A stretch of DNA of 64,000 nucleotides from JACVRW01 sp963813495 (GTDB lineage Bacteria; Actinomycetota; Thermoleophilia; Solirubrobacterales; Thermoleophilaceae), in NCBI GenBank assembly GCA_963813495.1, contig CAWEZC010000011.1:496001-560000 (forward strand), given 5' to 3'. A program made the position numbers and the translations under genes. Below the pieces are notes generated by a model. The model was not told where the DNA came from and did not search any database. It worked only from the letters and a program-made list of their open reading frames with translations. How positions within the stretch are numbered: position 1 is the stretch's first letter; every line of letters starts with the position of its first letter. Below, in pieces: positions 34,641-42,573 of the stretch.

Positions 34641-34709
34641 CGGCTGGTATGGCACGGGGCTCGCGGCAGCTCCATGCCGCGAGCAGCGAAAGCCCTGCAA
34701 ACAGGTAGA

Positions 34710-34782
34710 TGGCGAGGGCCGGAATCGAACCGGCGACACCACGATTTTCAGTCGTGTGCTCTACCAACTGAGCTACCTCGCC
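34710..34782 (-). tRNA. tRNA-Phe (GAA)
   Basis: All four arms fold: acceptor GGCGAGG with CCTCGCC, D-arm with AGCTCAGTTGGTAGAGC, anticodon stem CACGA/TCGTG with loop CTGAAAA (anticodon GAA), and a T-arm with GGTTCGATTCC. It has 73 nt; the 3' CCA is not encoded. It is the intact attachment-site gene of the island, with the 3' copy at 3404-3447. It is 33 bp from the stop of the prealbumin-fold protein gene, its chromosomal neighbour. Confidence 0.95.
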
Positions 34783-34814
34783 GTATGCCAGCCCGTCGAT
34801 GGTAGCGGCCGCCT

Positions 34815-37076
34815 TCAGCAGGCTGCGGAGGCGGTCCGGCGGTGCGGCAGAAGGCCGAGGTCAGGCGCGCAGACCAACCTGCGCACGCGCACCCTGGAGA
34901 AGGCGACGTTGTCACGCGTGGTGCGCTCCGAGGTCGCGGTGGTCACCACGGCCAGGTTGTCCACCGTGGGTCCCGAGGCGGGCGTCACCAGCAGCTCGAA
35001 GTTGTAGGTCCTGACCTCTCGCGGCGCGAGGTGTCCGACGGTGCAGATGAACACCGGCTTGCGCGTGGGTCCCCGAGCGGTGCAGCGGCGGCGGATCGAG
35101 GGCGCCACGATCGGCTCTTCGCCACGACCGGGCTGGTCGGCCACCACCACGCTCTCCGCCGTGACCGAGCTCCGGTTGCGGATGACCACCGTGTAGCCGA
35201 GCCGCTCGCCGACGGCGACCACTGGACGGTCCGGGGTCTTGGTGATCTGGAGGTCCACCCCGGGCACCACGGGCGGGTCGGGCGGAAGGGGCGGATCGGG
35301 AGGCCTCGGGCCGAGCACGTTCACGAAAACGCAACGCAGCTTCGGTCGCTTGCGCGTGAGAGTGACCGTTACGCGGCCCTCGTCCGAGGGCACCACCGTG
35401 TCGTTGCAGAGCACCTCGCTGAGCCGCCAGGTCCGGTCGCCCTGAGGCGCCGGCTCGGACTCCTGGATGACATAGCGTCCCAGTGGCAGGCGGCTCGTAC
35501 TGTCCCCGCGGGCGCGCGTCGGCGTGTTCTCCTCGCGCGTGGTCGCTGACTGCTCGTACGAGGACTGTGGGTCGTCGAGGGGCTGGATCGTGAACCCGGC
35601 CGTGCCCGTGCCGCCGAGCGTCGTCTTGTCGATCGCGATCGCGCCGTCGGGGGTGAAGTCATTCTCGAAGGTGCAGGCGGCGCCTTGCTGGTCCTCGATC
35701 CTCACCTCGACAGAGTTCAAGCGCGGCTTCTTGCGTACCTGCCTCTTCACCTTCCTCACCTTTGCGTTGCAATACGCGCTGTCGAGGCGCCAGCTGCCCT
35801 CGTCGCTCGTGGGCAACAGCTCCTCGATTCGGTATACGCCCGGCTTGACCTTGAGAGGGCTCGGCTCGGCGTCGACCGGCACGTCCTCCTGCTCGGTCCG
35901 CGCCCTGGCTTCCCTCTTGGCGCCGTCCCCGGGGGGAAACACATCGAAGTCGAAGATCCCCACACCACCGCTGGTGATCTTCCGGATGTACAGGAATCCC
36001 TCCGGCGGGCGCAGTGTGTTCGTGAACGTGCAGACGACCTTGTCGGCGGGAACCAGGGCGATGCTCACCTGGCCCGCGGCCAGGTCCGTCGAGATGCCGC
36101 TGGCGCCGGTTTTCGTGCACGAGAGGCCGGTGAGCACCCACCCAGGCGGGACGATCTCGCGCGCGGTCCAGGTTTCTCCCGCAGCGCGGTAGAACGGAGC
36201 TGTCTGGTTGGACGTCTGATTCTTGAGGGCGATGTTGAAGCGGCCTCCCGGATTGAAGCTGAGGTTCCCGTCGAATCCGAAGGTCTCCGTGGCCCCGCCG
36301 GACACGCCCTCGACCTGCTTGCGGATGGTGATCGTCCCGCTGGTGGGCGGCGGCTTGACGTAGTAGGCGTAACAGAAGACGTGCTCGGCGCCTGACGGGT
36401 AGGAGATCCACTCGACGTTGTCGCCGTTCAGGTTGTCGATGGCGCAGCGCAGCGCCCCGAAGCCGTACTCGCCGGGGAACACCTGGTTGAGGATCGGGTC
36501 GCTGACGGTGCCGCCCTGGATCCACAGGGTGTTCGGCCTCTGGGCCCGCTTGAGCTGCTCCTCGGTGAGTTCGATGGTCACCGCCCCCTCGATGCTCTGC
36601 CCGGTCGGCGTGCCGGACGGATCCAGCAGCGGCACGCTCGGCTCCGTGACGATGTCCGTTGCGTACGGCTCCGTGACGATCGACAGCGCTCCCCACGGGC
36701 CCGTCACCGCGCGGGTCTGATAGCCCTTGCCGAGGGTGAAGCGCCAGTCGGCGAGCGGGGAGCAGTTGGGCTGGTTGGCGTCCTCGATGAGCGGGCTGAT
36801 CGGCTGCTTGGCCGTGTAGGCGGTGTCGGCGCCCAGGTCCTCCAGGCTCTCCTGGATGTCATTGCGCGCCCGGTTGGCGGTGATGTCCGGGTAGGTCGGG
36901 CACTCGCGGGCGGCGATCGTGACGAAGTAGTCCGTGCCCTCGCCGCCGGCCTCCTGGGCCTGCGCTGCGTGGGCGAGCGACAGCAGGACAGCAAGAAGAA
37001 GTACGAACGCACACGAGCTTCGCGAGGCGTGCTTCCTTGCGCTGCCTGTGAAACCGTCGCGGACGGTAGGCCCCAT
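34815..37076 (-). CDS. secreted protein with prealbumin-like domains and a C-terminal DUF11 domain
   Basis: The protein has 753 residues. A signal peptide (FVLLLAVLLSLAHAAQAQ, cleaved about residue 41) is followed by an N-terminal domain with paired cysteines, then three similar beta-sandwich units of about 110 residues, each with IxIxK at its start and a CxFxN end (KVVCTFTNTL, ACTFENDF, RCVFVNVL). A Pro-rich linker and a DUF11 domain (DLQITKTPDRPVVAVGERLG) complete it. This is a surface or secreted structural protein. No anchor motif is seen. The start is uncertain; GAGAGG lies 16 nt upstream. Confidence 0.7.
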   Translation of the reverse strand: MGPTVRDGFTGSARKHASRSSCAFVLLLAVLLSLAHAAQAQEAGGEGTDYFVTIAARECPTYPDITANRARNDIQESLEDLGADTAYTAKQPISPLIEDANQPNCSPLADWRFTLGKGYQTRAVTGPWGALSIVTEPYATDIVTEPSVPLLDPSGTPTGQSIEGAVTIELTEEQLKRAQRPNTLWIQGGTVSDPILNQVFPGEYGFGALRCAIDNLNGDNVEWISYPSGAEHVFCYAYYVKPPPTSGTITIRKQVEGVSGGATETFGFDGNLSFNPGGRFNIALKNQTSNQTAPFYRAAGETWTAREIVPPGWVLTGLSCTKTGASGISTDLAAGQVSIALVPADKVVCTFTNTLRPPEGFLYIRKITSGGVGIFDFDVFPPGDGAKREARARTEQEDVPVDAEPSPLKVKPGVYRIEELLPTSDEGSWRLDSAYCNAKVRKVKRQVRKKPRLNSVEVRIEDQQGAACTFENDFTPDGAIAIDKTTLGGTGTAGFTIQPLDDPQSSYEQSATTREENTPTRARGDSTSRLPLGRYVIQESEPAPQGDRTWRLSEVLCNDTVVPSDEGRVTVTLTRKRPKLRCVFVNVLGPRPPDPPLPPDPPVVPGVDLQITKTPDRPVVAVGERLGYTVVIRNRSSVTAESVVVADQPGRGEEPIVAPSIRRRCTARGPTRKPVFICTVGHLAPREVRTYNFELLVTPASGPTVDNLAVVTTATSERTTRDNVAFSRVRVRRLVCAPDLGLLPHRRTASAAC

Positions 37077-37131
37077 TCGGCCGCGATGCTACCTCTCTGG
37101 GGGGACTGCGAGAAGGGCTGGGCGGCGCCGG

Positions 37132-38016
37132 TCAGTCGCGAACCGGCAGGTCGAGCGTCTGCAGCGGCGGCACACCCTCGGCCATCTGCTTCTGGCGCTC
37201 GATCTCGGCATTGAGCTCGGCTCCCAGCAGCAGTGCGCAGTTGGAGAGCCAGAGCCAGCCCAGCAGGATGATCGCCCCGGCGAAGGTCCCGTAGATCGCG
37301 CCCACGTTGCCCACCTTCGAGAGGTAGTAGGAGAAGGCATAGGAAGCGCCCAGCCAGACCAGCACGCCCAGCGCCGCTCCGGGTGTGAGCCAGCGAAAGG
37401 AGCGCTGGCGCACGTCGGGTGTGACGTAGTAGATGAGGGCGAACACGAGCATGGCCACGGCGACGGCGGCGGGCCAGCGGGCCACGTTCCAGATGTCCGC
37501 GACCGTCGGGCCCAGGCCGGCGAAGTCGATCAGGTCCTCCGCGAAGCGCCCGCCGACGAAGACCAGGATGAGCGTTACGAGGATCAGCGCCATCAGCACG
37601 AACGTGAAGATGATGTCGATCGACTTGCGGCGCAGGAAGCTGCGACTGCCCGGCACCTCGAAGACCACGTTGAGCGCACGCCGGGCGGCCTCGAGCACGC
37701 CCGTGGTCCCGTAGAGAGCGACGACCACGCTGATCACCAAAGCCGTGGTCGCGGTGCTCTTGCTCTGCAATGCGCGCCTCAGGGATTCGTCGAGTGGCGC
37801 CACCGCCGAGGCCGGCGCCACGTCGCGCAGGTAGCCCATGATCGCGTTGTAGGTGCTGGGATACTCACCGAGCAGGCCCAGCAGGGACAGGCCGAGGAGG
37901 GCGGCCGGGAACAGCGACATCAGGCTGTAGTAGGTCAGCGCGGCGGCGTGGTGTGTCATCTGGTCGTCGTAGAACGACACCGCCGTTCGCCTGCTGATGG
38001 CCAGCCCCCGGCGCAT
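37132..38016 (-). CDS. YihY/BrkB-family membrane protein
   Basis: The protein has 294 residues with six helices. The family pattern is clear: RTAVSFYDDQMTHHAAALTY at the start, SLMSLFPAALLGLSLLGLLG, then LYGTTGVLEAARRALNVVFE, and LTPGAALGVLVWLGASYAFS. The role in the envelope is not established. ATG 38016 is the family start position. It stands alone between the secreted-protein gene and the MFS gene, on the same strand. Confidence 0.85.
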   Translation of the reverse strand: MRRGLAISRRTAVSFYDDQMTHHAAALTYYSLMSLFPAALLGLSLLGLLGEYPSTYNAIMGYLRDVAPASAVAPLDESLRRALQSKSTATTALVISVVVALYGTTGVLEAARRALNVVFEVPGSRSFLRRKSIDIIFTFVLMALILVTLILVFVGGRFAEDLIDFAGLGPTVADIWNVARWPAAVAVAMLVFALIYYVTPDVRQRSFRWLTPGAALGVLVWLGASYAFSYYLSKVGNVGAIYGTFAGAIILLGWLWLSNCALLLGAELNAEIERQKQMAEGVPPLQTLDLPVRD

Positions 38017-38070
38017 CCCGGGCCAACCGTAGCGTGGAAGCGGCCCGGCGGACGCCGGGCCGCACTCAGG

Positions 38071-39537
38071 TCAGGCCGCCGCGCCCGCCGGCGCCGCGTC
38101 GCCCCGCCTCGCCGCCTCGGCGTGCTCGCGGCTGTCACGCGAGGAGATCAGCACCGCGGCCAGGCCGGCCGCGAGCACGGCCATCCCGGCGCCAACCAGG
38201 AAGGCGTCCTGGAAGCCCTCGGTCAGGGCGACCGCCGGGTTGCGCTCGCCGGCGGCGGTCGCATCGTTGGTGGTTGCGGTGGCCACGGTGGCCAGGATCG
38301 CCAGCCCGAGCGCGCCTCCGATCTGCTGGGAGGTGTTGATCAGGCCGGAGGCCAGGCCCGCCTCGTCGGGCCTCGTGCCGGTCACCGCGGCGATCGTCAC
38401 GGGGACGAAGGACATCCCGAGGCCCACCGCCGCGAGCATCGACGGGAAGAGCACGTCGCCCACGTAACTTCCGCCCGGCGCGCTGACCTGGGCGAACCAG
38501 AACAAGCCCGCCGCAACGAACAGCAGACCGGTGATGAGCGTGGGCTTGAACCCGATGCGCGTGACGAGCTGCGAAGCCACTCCCGCCGAGACGATGATCA
38601 GGCCCGCCAGCGGTAGATAGGCCAGCCCCGCCTTGAGCGGCTCGTAGCCCAGCACCTGCTGCATGTAGAGGGAGATGAAGAAGAACATCGAGAACAGCGA
38701 CATGCCGAGGAGCAGCCCGATGACGTTGGCCCCGCGCAACGTGCGCAGCCGGAAGATCGAGAACGGCATGAGCGGATGGCGCTGGCGCGACTCGATCAGG
38801 ACGAAGAAGGCGAGCAGAGCCAGCGACGCGCCGCCCAGGGCAAGCGTCTGGGTCGAGCCCCAGCCCGCGTTGTTGGCGTCGACCAGCGTGTAGACGAGCA
38901 GGGCCAGGCCGGCGGTGACCGACACGGCGCCGGCGATGTCGAACGACGGGTTCGACTCGTCGCGGCTCTCCTGGAGCAGCCGCGGGGCCATCAGTGCTGC
39001 GGCGATGCCGATGGGCGTGTTCACGAACAGCACCCATTCCCATCCGAGGCTCTCGGTGAGGATGCCGCCGAGCAGCACTCCAGCCGCGCCGCCGGAGCCC
39101 GCCACCGCTCCCCAGACTCCGAGCGCCTTGTTGCGCTCAGAGCCTTCGGCGAAGGTCGTGGTTACGATCGCAAGGGCGGCGGGAGAGATCAGCGCGGCGC
39201 CCAAGCCCTGCACGGCGCGCGCGGCGATCAGCCAGACGTCACTCTGAGCGAGCCCGCCGGCGAGCGAGGCCACGGCGAACAGCCACATGCCCCAGATGAA
39301 CATGCGCCGCCGCCCGAGCAGGTCGGCCAGGCGGCCACCCAGCAGCAGGAAGCCGCCGAAGAAGAGGGTGTAGGAGTTGATGACCCAGGACAGGTCGTCC
39401 TGCGCGAAGTCGAGGTCGGCGCCGATCGAGGGCAACGCCACGTTGACGATCGAGGCGTCGAGGACGACCACGAACTGGGCCATGGCCAGGAGGGCCAGAG
39501 CGAGGTTCTTGGAGCGGGCTGTATCGGTGGGACTCAT
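38071..39537 (-). CDS. MFS multidrug efflux pump, DHA2 family
   Basis: The protein has 488 residues and 14 predicted helices. Helix 1 contains LDASIVNVALPSIGADLDF, the loop after helix 2 GGRLADLLGRRRMF, and helix 5 the DHA2 signature ILTESLGWEWVLFVNTPIG. It likely exports toxic compounds using the proton gradient. GAGGAG lies 6 nt before ATG 39537. The divergent TetR gene and the operator between them indicate repression of this pump by that regulator. Confidence 0.9.
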   Translation of the reverse strand: MSPTDTARSKNLALALLAMAQFVVVLDASIVNVALPSIGADLDFAQDDLSWVINSYTLFFGGFLLLGGRLADLLGRRRMFIWGMWLFAVASLAGGLAQSDVWLIAARAVQGLGAALISPAALAIVTTTFAEGSERNKALGVWGAVAGSGGAAGVLLGGILTESLGWEWVLFVNTPIGIAAALMAPRLLQESRDESNPSFDIAGAVSVTAGLALLVYTLVDANNAGWGSTQTLALGGASLALLAFFVLIESRQRHPLMPFSIFRLRTLRGANVIGLLLGMSLFSMFFFISLYMQQVLGYEPLKAGLAYLPLAGLIIVSAGVASQLVTRIGFKPTLITGLLFVAAGLFWFAQVSAPGGSYVGDVLFPSMLAAVGLGMSFVPVTIAAVTGTRPDEAGLASGLINTSQQIGGALGLAILATVATATTNDATAAGERNPAVALTEGFQDAFLVGAGMAVLAAGLAAVLISSRDSREHAEAARRGDAAPAGAAA

Positions 39538-39570
39538 GTGCTTCTCCTCACAAGCGGAAGTGGAGCTCCG

Positions 39571-39600
39571 GTTCCGGTACCATACGGAACAATGGTTCCG
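39571..39600. promoter_or_regulatory. TetR-type operator with three half-sites
   Basis: Three hexamers alternate: GTTCCG (39571), CGGAAC (39585) and GTTCCG (39595). The first pair is separated by 8 bp, the second pair by 4 bp. It lies between the divergent TetR and MFS genes and probably controls both. Confidence 0.75.
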
Positions 39601-39630
39601 TTTGTCAACAGGCGGCGGTAGGATCACGCC

Positions 39631-40248
39631 ATGAGCGCCACGGGAGCCTCCGTCGCAGGCGGTGCGCGCGGAATGCGCGCCGATGCCCGCCGCAACCGCG
39701 ATCGCATCCTGACCGCCGCCCGCGCGGCTTTCGCTGAGTACGGGATTGAGACGCAGATGGACGACATCGCGCGGCGCGCCGGCGTGGGCGTGGGCACCCT
39801 GTACCGGCACTTCCCGACCAAGGACGAGCTGGTGGCGGAGCTCGTGCGTGTCAAGCTCTCGAACTTCGCGGAGCGTGCTCGCGCGAAGTTCCAGGAGGAC
39901 GAGCGGCCGTGGGAGTCCTTCGCCGACGTCCTGCGCGAGCAGACCGAGTACATGCAGGCCGACGCCTCGCAGCAGCGCATGATCTTCGCCCTGACGCGGG
40001 AGGCCATGGAGAGCGCGGCGTCCGTGGTAGCGGAGCTGAGGGATGCCACGCAGCGCTTGATCGACCGCGCGCAGGAGGCCGGCGAGCTGCGGCCGGAGGT
40101 CGTCGTCGACGACATTCGCACGCTGATGTGCGGCCTGGGAAGCATGATGGCGGCGGACTCGATGGGCGTCATGCCGTACGACTGGCGCCGCCAGCTCGAG
40201 TTCGCTCTGGACGGCATGAGAACCGCCTCGAAACGCGCCGCCGCCTAG
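39631..40248 (+). CDS. TetR/AcrR-family repressor
   Basis: The protein has 205 residues. The N-terminal DNA-binding domain is RNRDRILTAARAAFAEYGIE, then QMDDIARRAGVGVGTLYRHF. The C-terminal ligand-binding domain resembles TetR_C-type domains of drug-pump regulators. It should repress the divergent MFS pump and itself through the operator at 39571-39600. The start is ATG 39631. Confidence 0.9.
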   Translation: MSATGASVAGGARGMRADARRNRDRILTAARAAFAEYGIETQMDDIARRAGVGVGTLYRHFPTKDELVAELVRVKLSNFAERARAKFQEDERPWESFADVLREQTEYMQADASQQRMIFALTREAMESAASVVAELRDATQRLIDRAQEAGELRPEVVVDDIRTLMCGLGSMMAADSMGVMPYDWRRQLEFALDGMRTASKRAAA

Positions 40249-40264
40249 CTATTGTGAGCCGCCC

Positions 40265-41791
40265 ATGCGGCGCTCGCTCTCGATTCTCGCCCTGCCCGCC
40301 TGCTTACTCGCCGCCGCGCTCCCCGGCTGTGGCGGTGACGACGAGAGTGCCGGTCCGCTGGCCGCAGGGCTGGCCTACCTCCCCGCCGACTCTCCCTTCG
40401 CGCTCGCTTTGGACACAGACTTGGAGGGCGATCAGTACAAGGCGCTCGACTCGATCATCGGCAAGTTCCCGCTCGGCGACAAGACGGTCAGGGAGCTGCT
40501 CGCCGACGAGCTGGCCGCCCCCGGCAGCGGCGTCGACTTCGAGAGCGACGTCGAGCCGATCCTGGGAAACCCCGTCGTGGTGGGGGCGAGCGATGTCGCC
40601 TCGTTCACCGGCGACACCGGCGGTGACGACTTCGTCGCGGCCCTGCAGGCTGACGACCAGGACGCACTCGACGCGCTGGTCGACAAGACCAAGGCCGAGC
40701 AGACGGGCGAGGCCGGAGGGGCGACCAAGTACGAGGACGGGGGCACGCTGTTCGCGGTCAAGGACGACACGGTCGTGCTGGCGGGAGACGAGCAGCTGCT
40801 CGACCAGGCCCTGGAGCGCGCCGAGGGCGATGAGGGGCTCAGCGAGGATGACTTCAACGCCGCCCTCGACGGGCTCCCCGACGAGGCGCTGGCACGCGTG
40901 TACGGGAACCTGCAGGAGCTGGTCGCCTCCGATCCGGAAACAGAGGCGGCCCGCAAGGTCAAATGGGTGGATGCGCTGCGCACACTGGGGCTCACAGCCT
41001 CGGCGAGCGACGACGGTGTGCGGATGGAGTTCAACGTGCGCACCGATTCTGAGGGCCTGACCGACGAAGACCTGCCGATGGCCGCGGGAAACGAGTCGCC
41101 CCCGGTGATCTCCCGCCCCGGCGAGATCGGCTTCGGACTGCGCGATCCGTCACAGGTGATCAACTTCGCCGAGGCGGCCGGCCAGTCGATCGATCCCTCC
41201 GGCTACGGGGACTATGAGCAGGCCAAGCAGACCCTCGACAGCCGCCTGGAGATCGACATCGACGAGGACCTGATCGGCCAGCTCACCGGCGACATGTCGG
41301 CCAGCGTCTCACTCGACGGCAAGTTCGGCGTGCGGGCCTCGCCCAAGGACGCCCGCGCCTTCGAGCAGACGCTGGCCAAGCTCGCCAGGGTGCTGCCCGA
41401 CTTCGCGCAGGGCGCCGGCCTGGGCGCCGTCCAGATAGAGCGGCCGGGTGGCGGCGATCCGTTCTACGCGCTCGTGCAGCCGGACGGCGACCGGGTGGTG
41501 TTCGGGGTGGTGGACGGCGTGTTCGTACTGGCCAACGATGCCCGGCGCGCGGCCGAGCTCGCCGAGGCCGAACCCGAGACCGTCGACGGCGCCGAGGGGG
41601 CGTTCGTGCTGAGTGCCGACGCCCAGGAGCTCGTCAACGCGGTGATCCGGCAGGCCGGCCCGGCCCTCGGGCTCGGCGGTCTCGAGGGCTTCGGAGCTCA
41701 GCTGTTCACCGGCCCGCTCGAGGACCTCACCGCGTCGATGTCGGTGGACACCGATGGTCTGCGCGGCCGCATGCAGCTCGGCGTCGACTAG
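40265..41791 (+). CDS. DUF3352-family lipoprotein
   Basis: The protein has 508 residues. The signal peptide (LSILALPACLLAAALPGCGG) ends in a lipobox with Cys about 22. The body has the repeated pattern of DUF3352 (LAAGLAYLPADSPFALALDT at the start, LEIDIDEDLIGQLTGDMSAS in the middle). It is probably an extracytoplasmic lipid-anchored protein of unknown role. It lies 16 bp after the TetR stop. Its stop overlaps the stop of the convergent peptidase gene by 4 bp. Confidence 0.8.
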   Translation: MRRSLSILALPACLLAAALPGCGGDDESAGPLAAGLAYLPADSPFALALDTDLEGDQYKALDSIIGKFPLGDKTVRELLADELAAPGSGVDFESDVEPILGNPVVVGASDVASFTGDTGGDDFVAALQADDQDALDALVDKTKAEQTGEAGGATKYEDGGTLFAVKDDTVVLAGDEQLLDQALERAEGDEGLSEDDFNAALDGLPDEALARVYGNLQELVASDPETEAARKVKWVDALRTLGLTASASDDGVRMEFNVRTDSEGLTDEDLPMAAGNESPPVISRPGEIGFGLRDPSQVINFAEAAGQSIDPSGYGDYEQAKQTLDSRLEIDIDEDLIGQLTGDMSASVSLDGKFGVRASPKDARAFEQTLAKLARVLPDFAQGAGLGAVQIERPGGGDPFYALVQPDGDRVVFGVVDGVFVLANDARRAAELAEAEPETVDGAEGAFVLSADAQELVNAVIRQAGPALGLGGLEGFGAQLFTGPLEDLTASMSVDTDGLRGRMQLGVD

Positions 41792-42492
41792 CTGAGACCG
41801 GCCCAGTCGCGCAACAGTGGCAGCGCGTCGATCGGCTCGCCGCCCGTGTACCAGCCCCCCACCCAGATCTCGAAATGGAGATGTGGTCCTGAGGAGCTGC
41901 CGGTGTTGCCGACCTCGGCGATGCGCTGGCCCGCGGCCACCTGATCGCCCGGGTCGACCGCGATCGAGCCCCTGCGGAGATGCATGAAGACGTAGTCGCG
42001 ATCCTCGCCGTCGCCGTCGAGCACCACGTACCAGCCCGCGCCCCTGCGCTGGTAACGCACGAACTCGATCGTGCCGGCATAGGGCGCGACCAGGGGTGTG
42101 CCCTCGGCGGCGGCGATGTCCTGGCCCTGATGGCGGTGGCCCTCGCGCCGCGCGCCGAAGCGCGAGTCCTTGCCGCCGAAGTCGTAGGCGCCGGCCACGG
42201 GGAAGAGGTGGCCGGTCTCCTGGCCGGGCGCGGCCGGGTCGGGCGGCGGGGTGGGCGTGCGCTTCTTGGCCTTGCGCGGCGGCTTCCTGCGCTTCGCAGG
42301 CGCCTTCTTGGATCTTGCGGGCGCCTCCCTCGCTTCGCCCACCTGAACGCCCCCGTTGGGACCGTTCGGTCCCGACGCCGAGGGCGCGCCGGCGCCGCCG
42401 TTGCCGGCTTGGGCGGAGGCGGGACCGGACGCCGTGGCGAGTGCCACCACGCAGAGCAGGACAAGGGTTCCAGGAAGGCGCACCGCAGGCAT
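41788..42492 (-). CDS. M23-family metallopeptidase, secreted
   Basis: The protein has 234 residues. A signal peptide (LVLLCVVALATASGPASAQ) is followed by a Pro/Lys-rich linker with runs such as KKAPAKRRKPPRKAKKR, then an M23 (LytM) domain with HRHQGQDIAA (first Zn ligands, HxxxD) and GPHLHFEIWVGG (HxH). It should cleave peptidoglycan cross-bridges. The basic linker may bind the cell wall. The start is ATG 42492. Confidence 0.85.
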   Translation of the reverse strand: MPAVRLPGTLVLLCVVALATASGPASAQAGNGGAGAPSASGPNGPNGGVQVGEAREAPARSKKAPAKRRKPPRKAKKRTPTPPPDPAAPGQETGHLFPVAGAYDFGGKDSRFGARREGHRHQGQDIAAAEGTPLVAPYAGTIEFVRYQRRGAGWYVVLDGDGEDRDYVFMHLRRGSIAVDPGDQVAAGQRIAEVGNTGSSSGPHLHFEIWVGGWYTGGEPIDALPLLRDWAGLS

Positions 42493-42573
42493 CGCATCGG
42501 GATGGTGGGGGCGACCTTTAGATCTGGGAAGAATCTCCTGCTTGGTGCAAGGGATCCTGCAGAGCGCCCCGGC

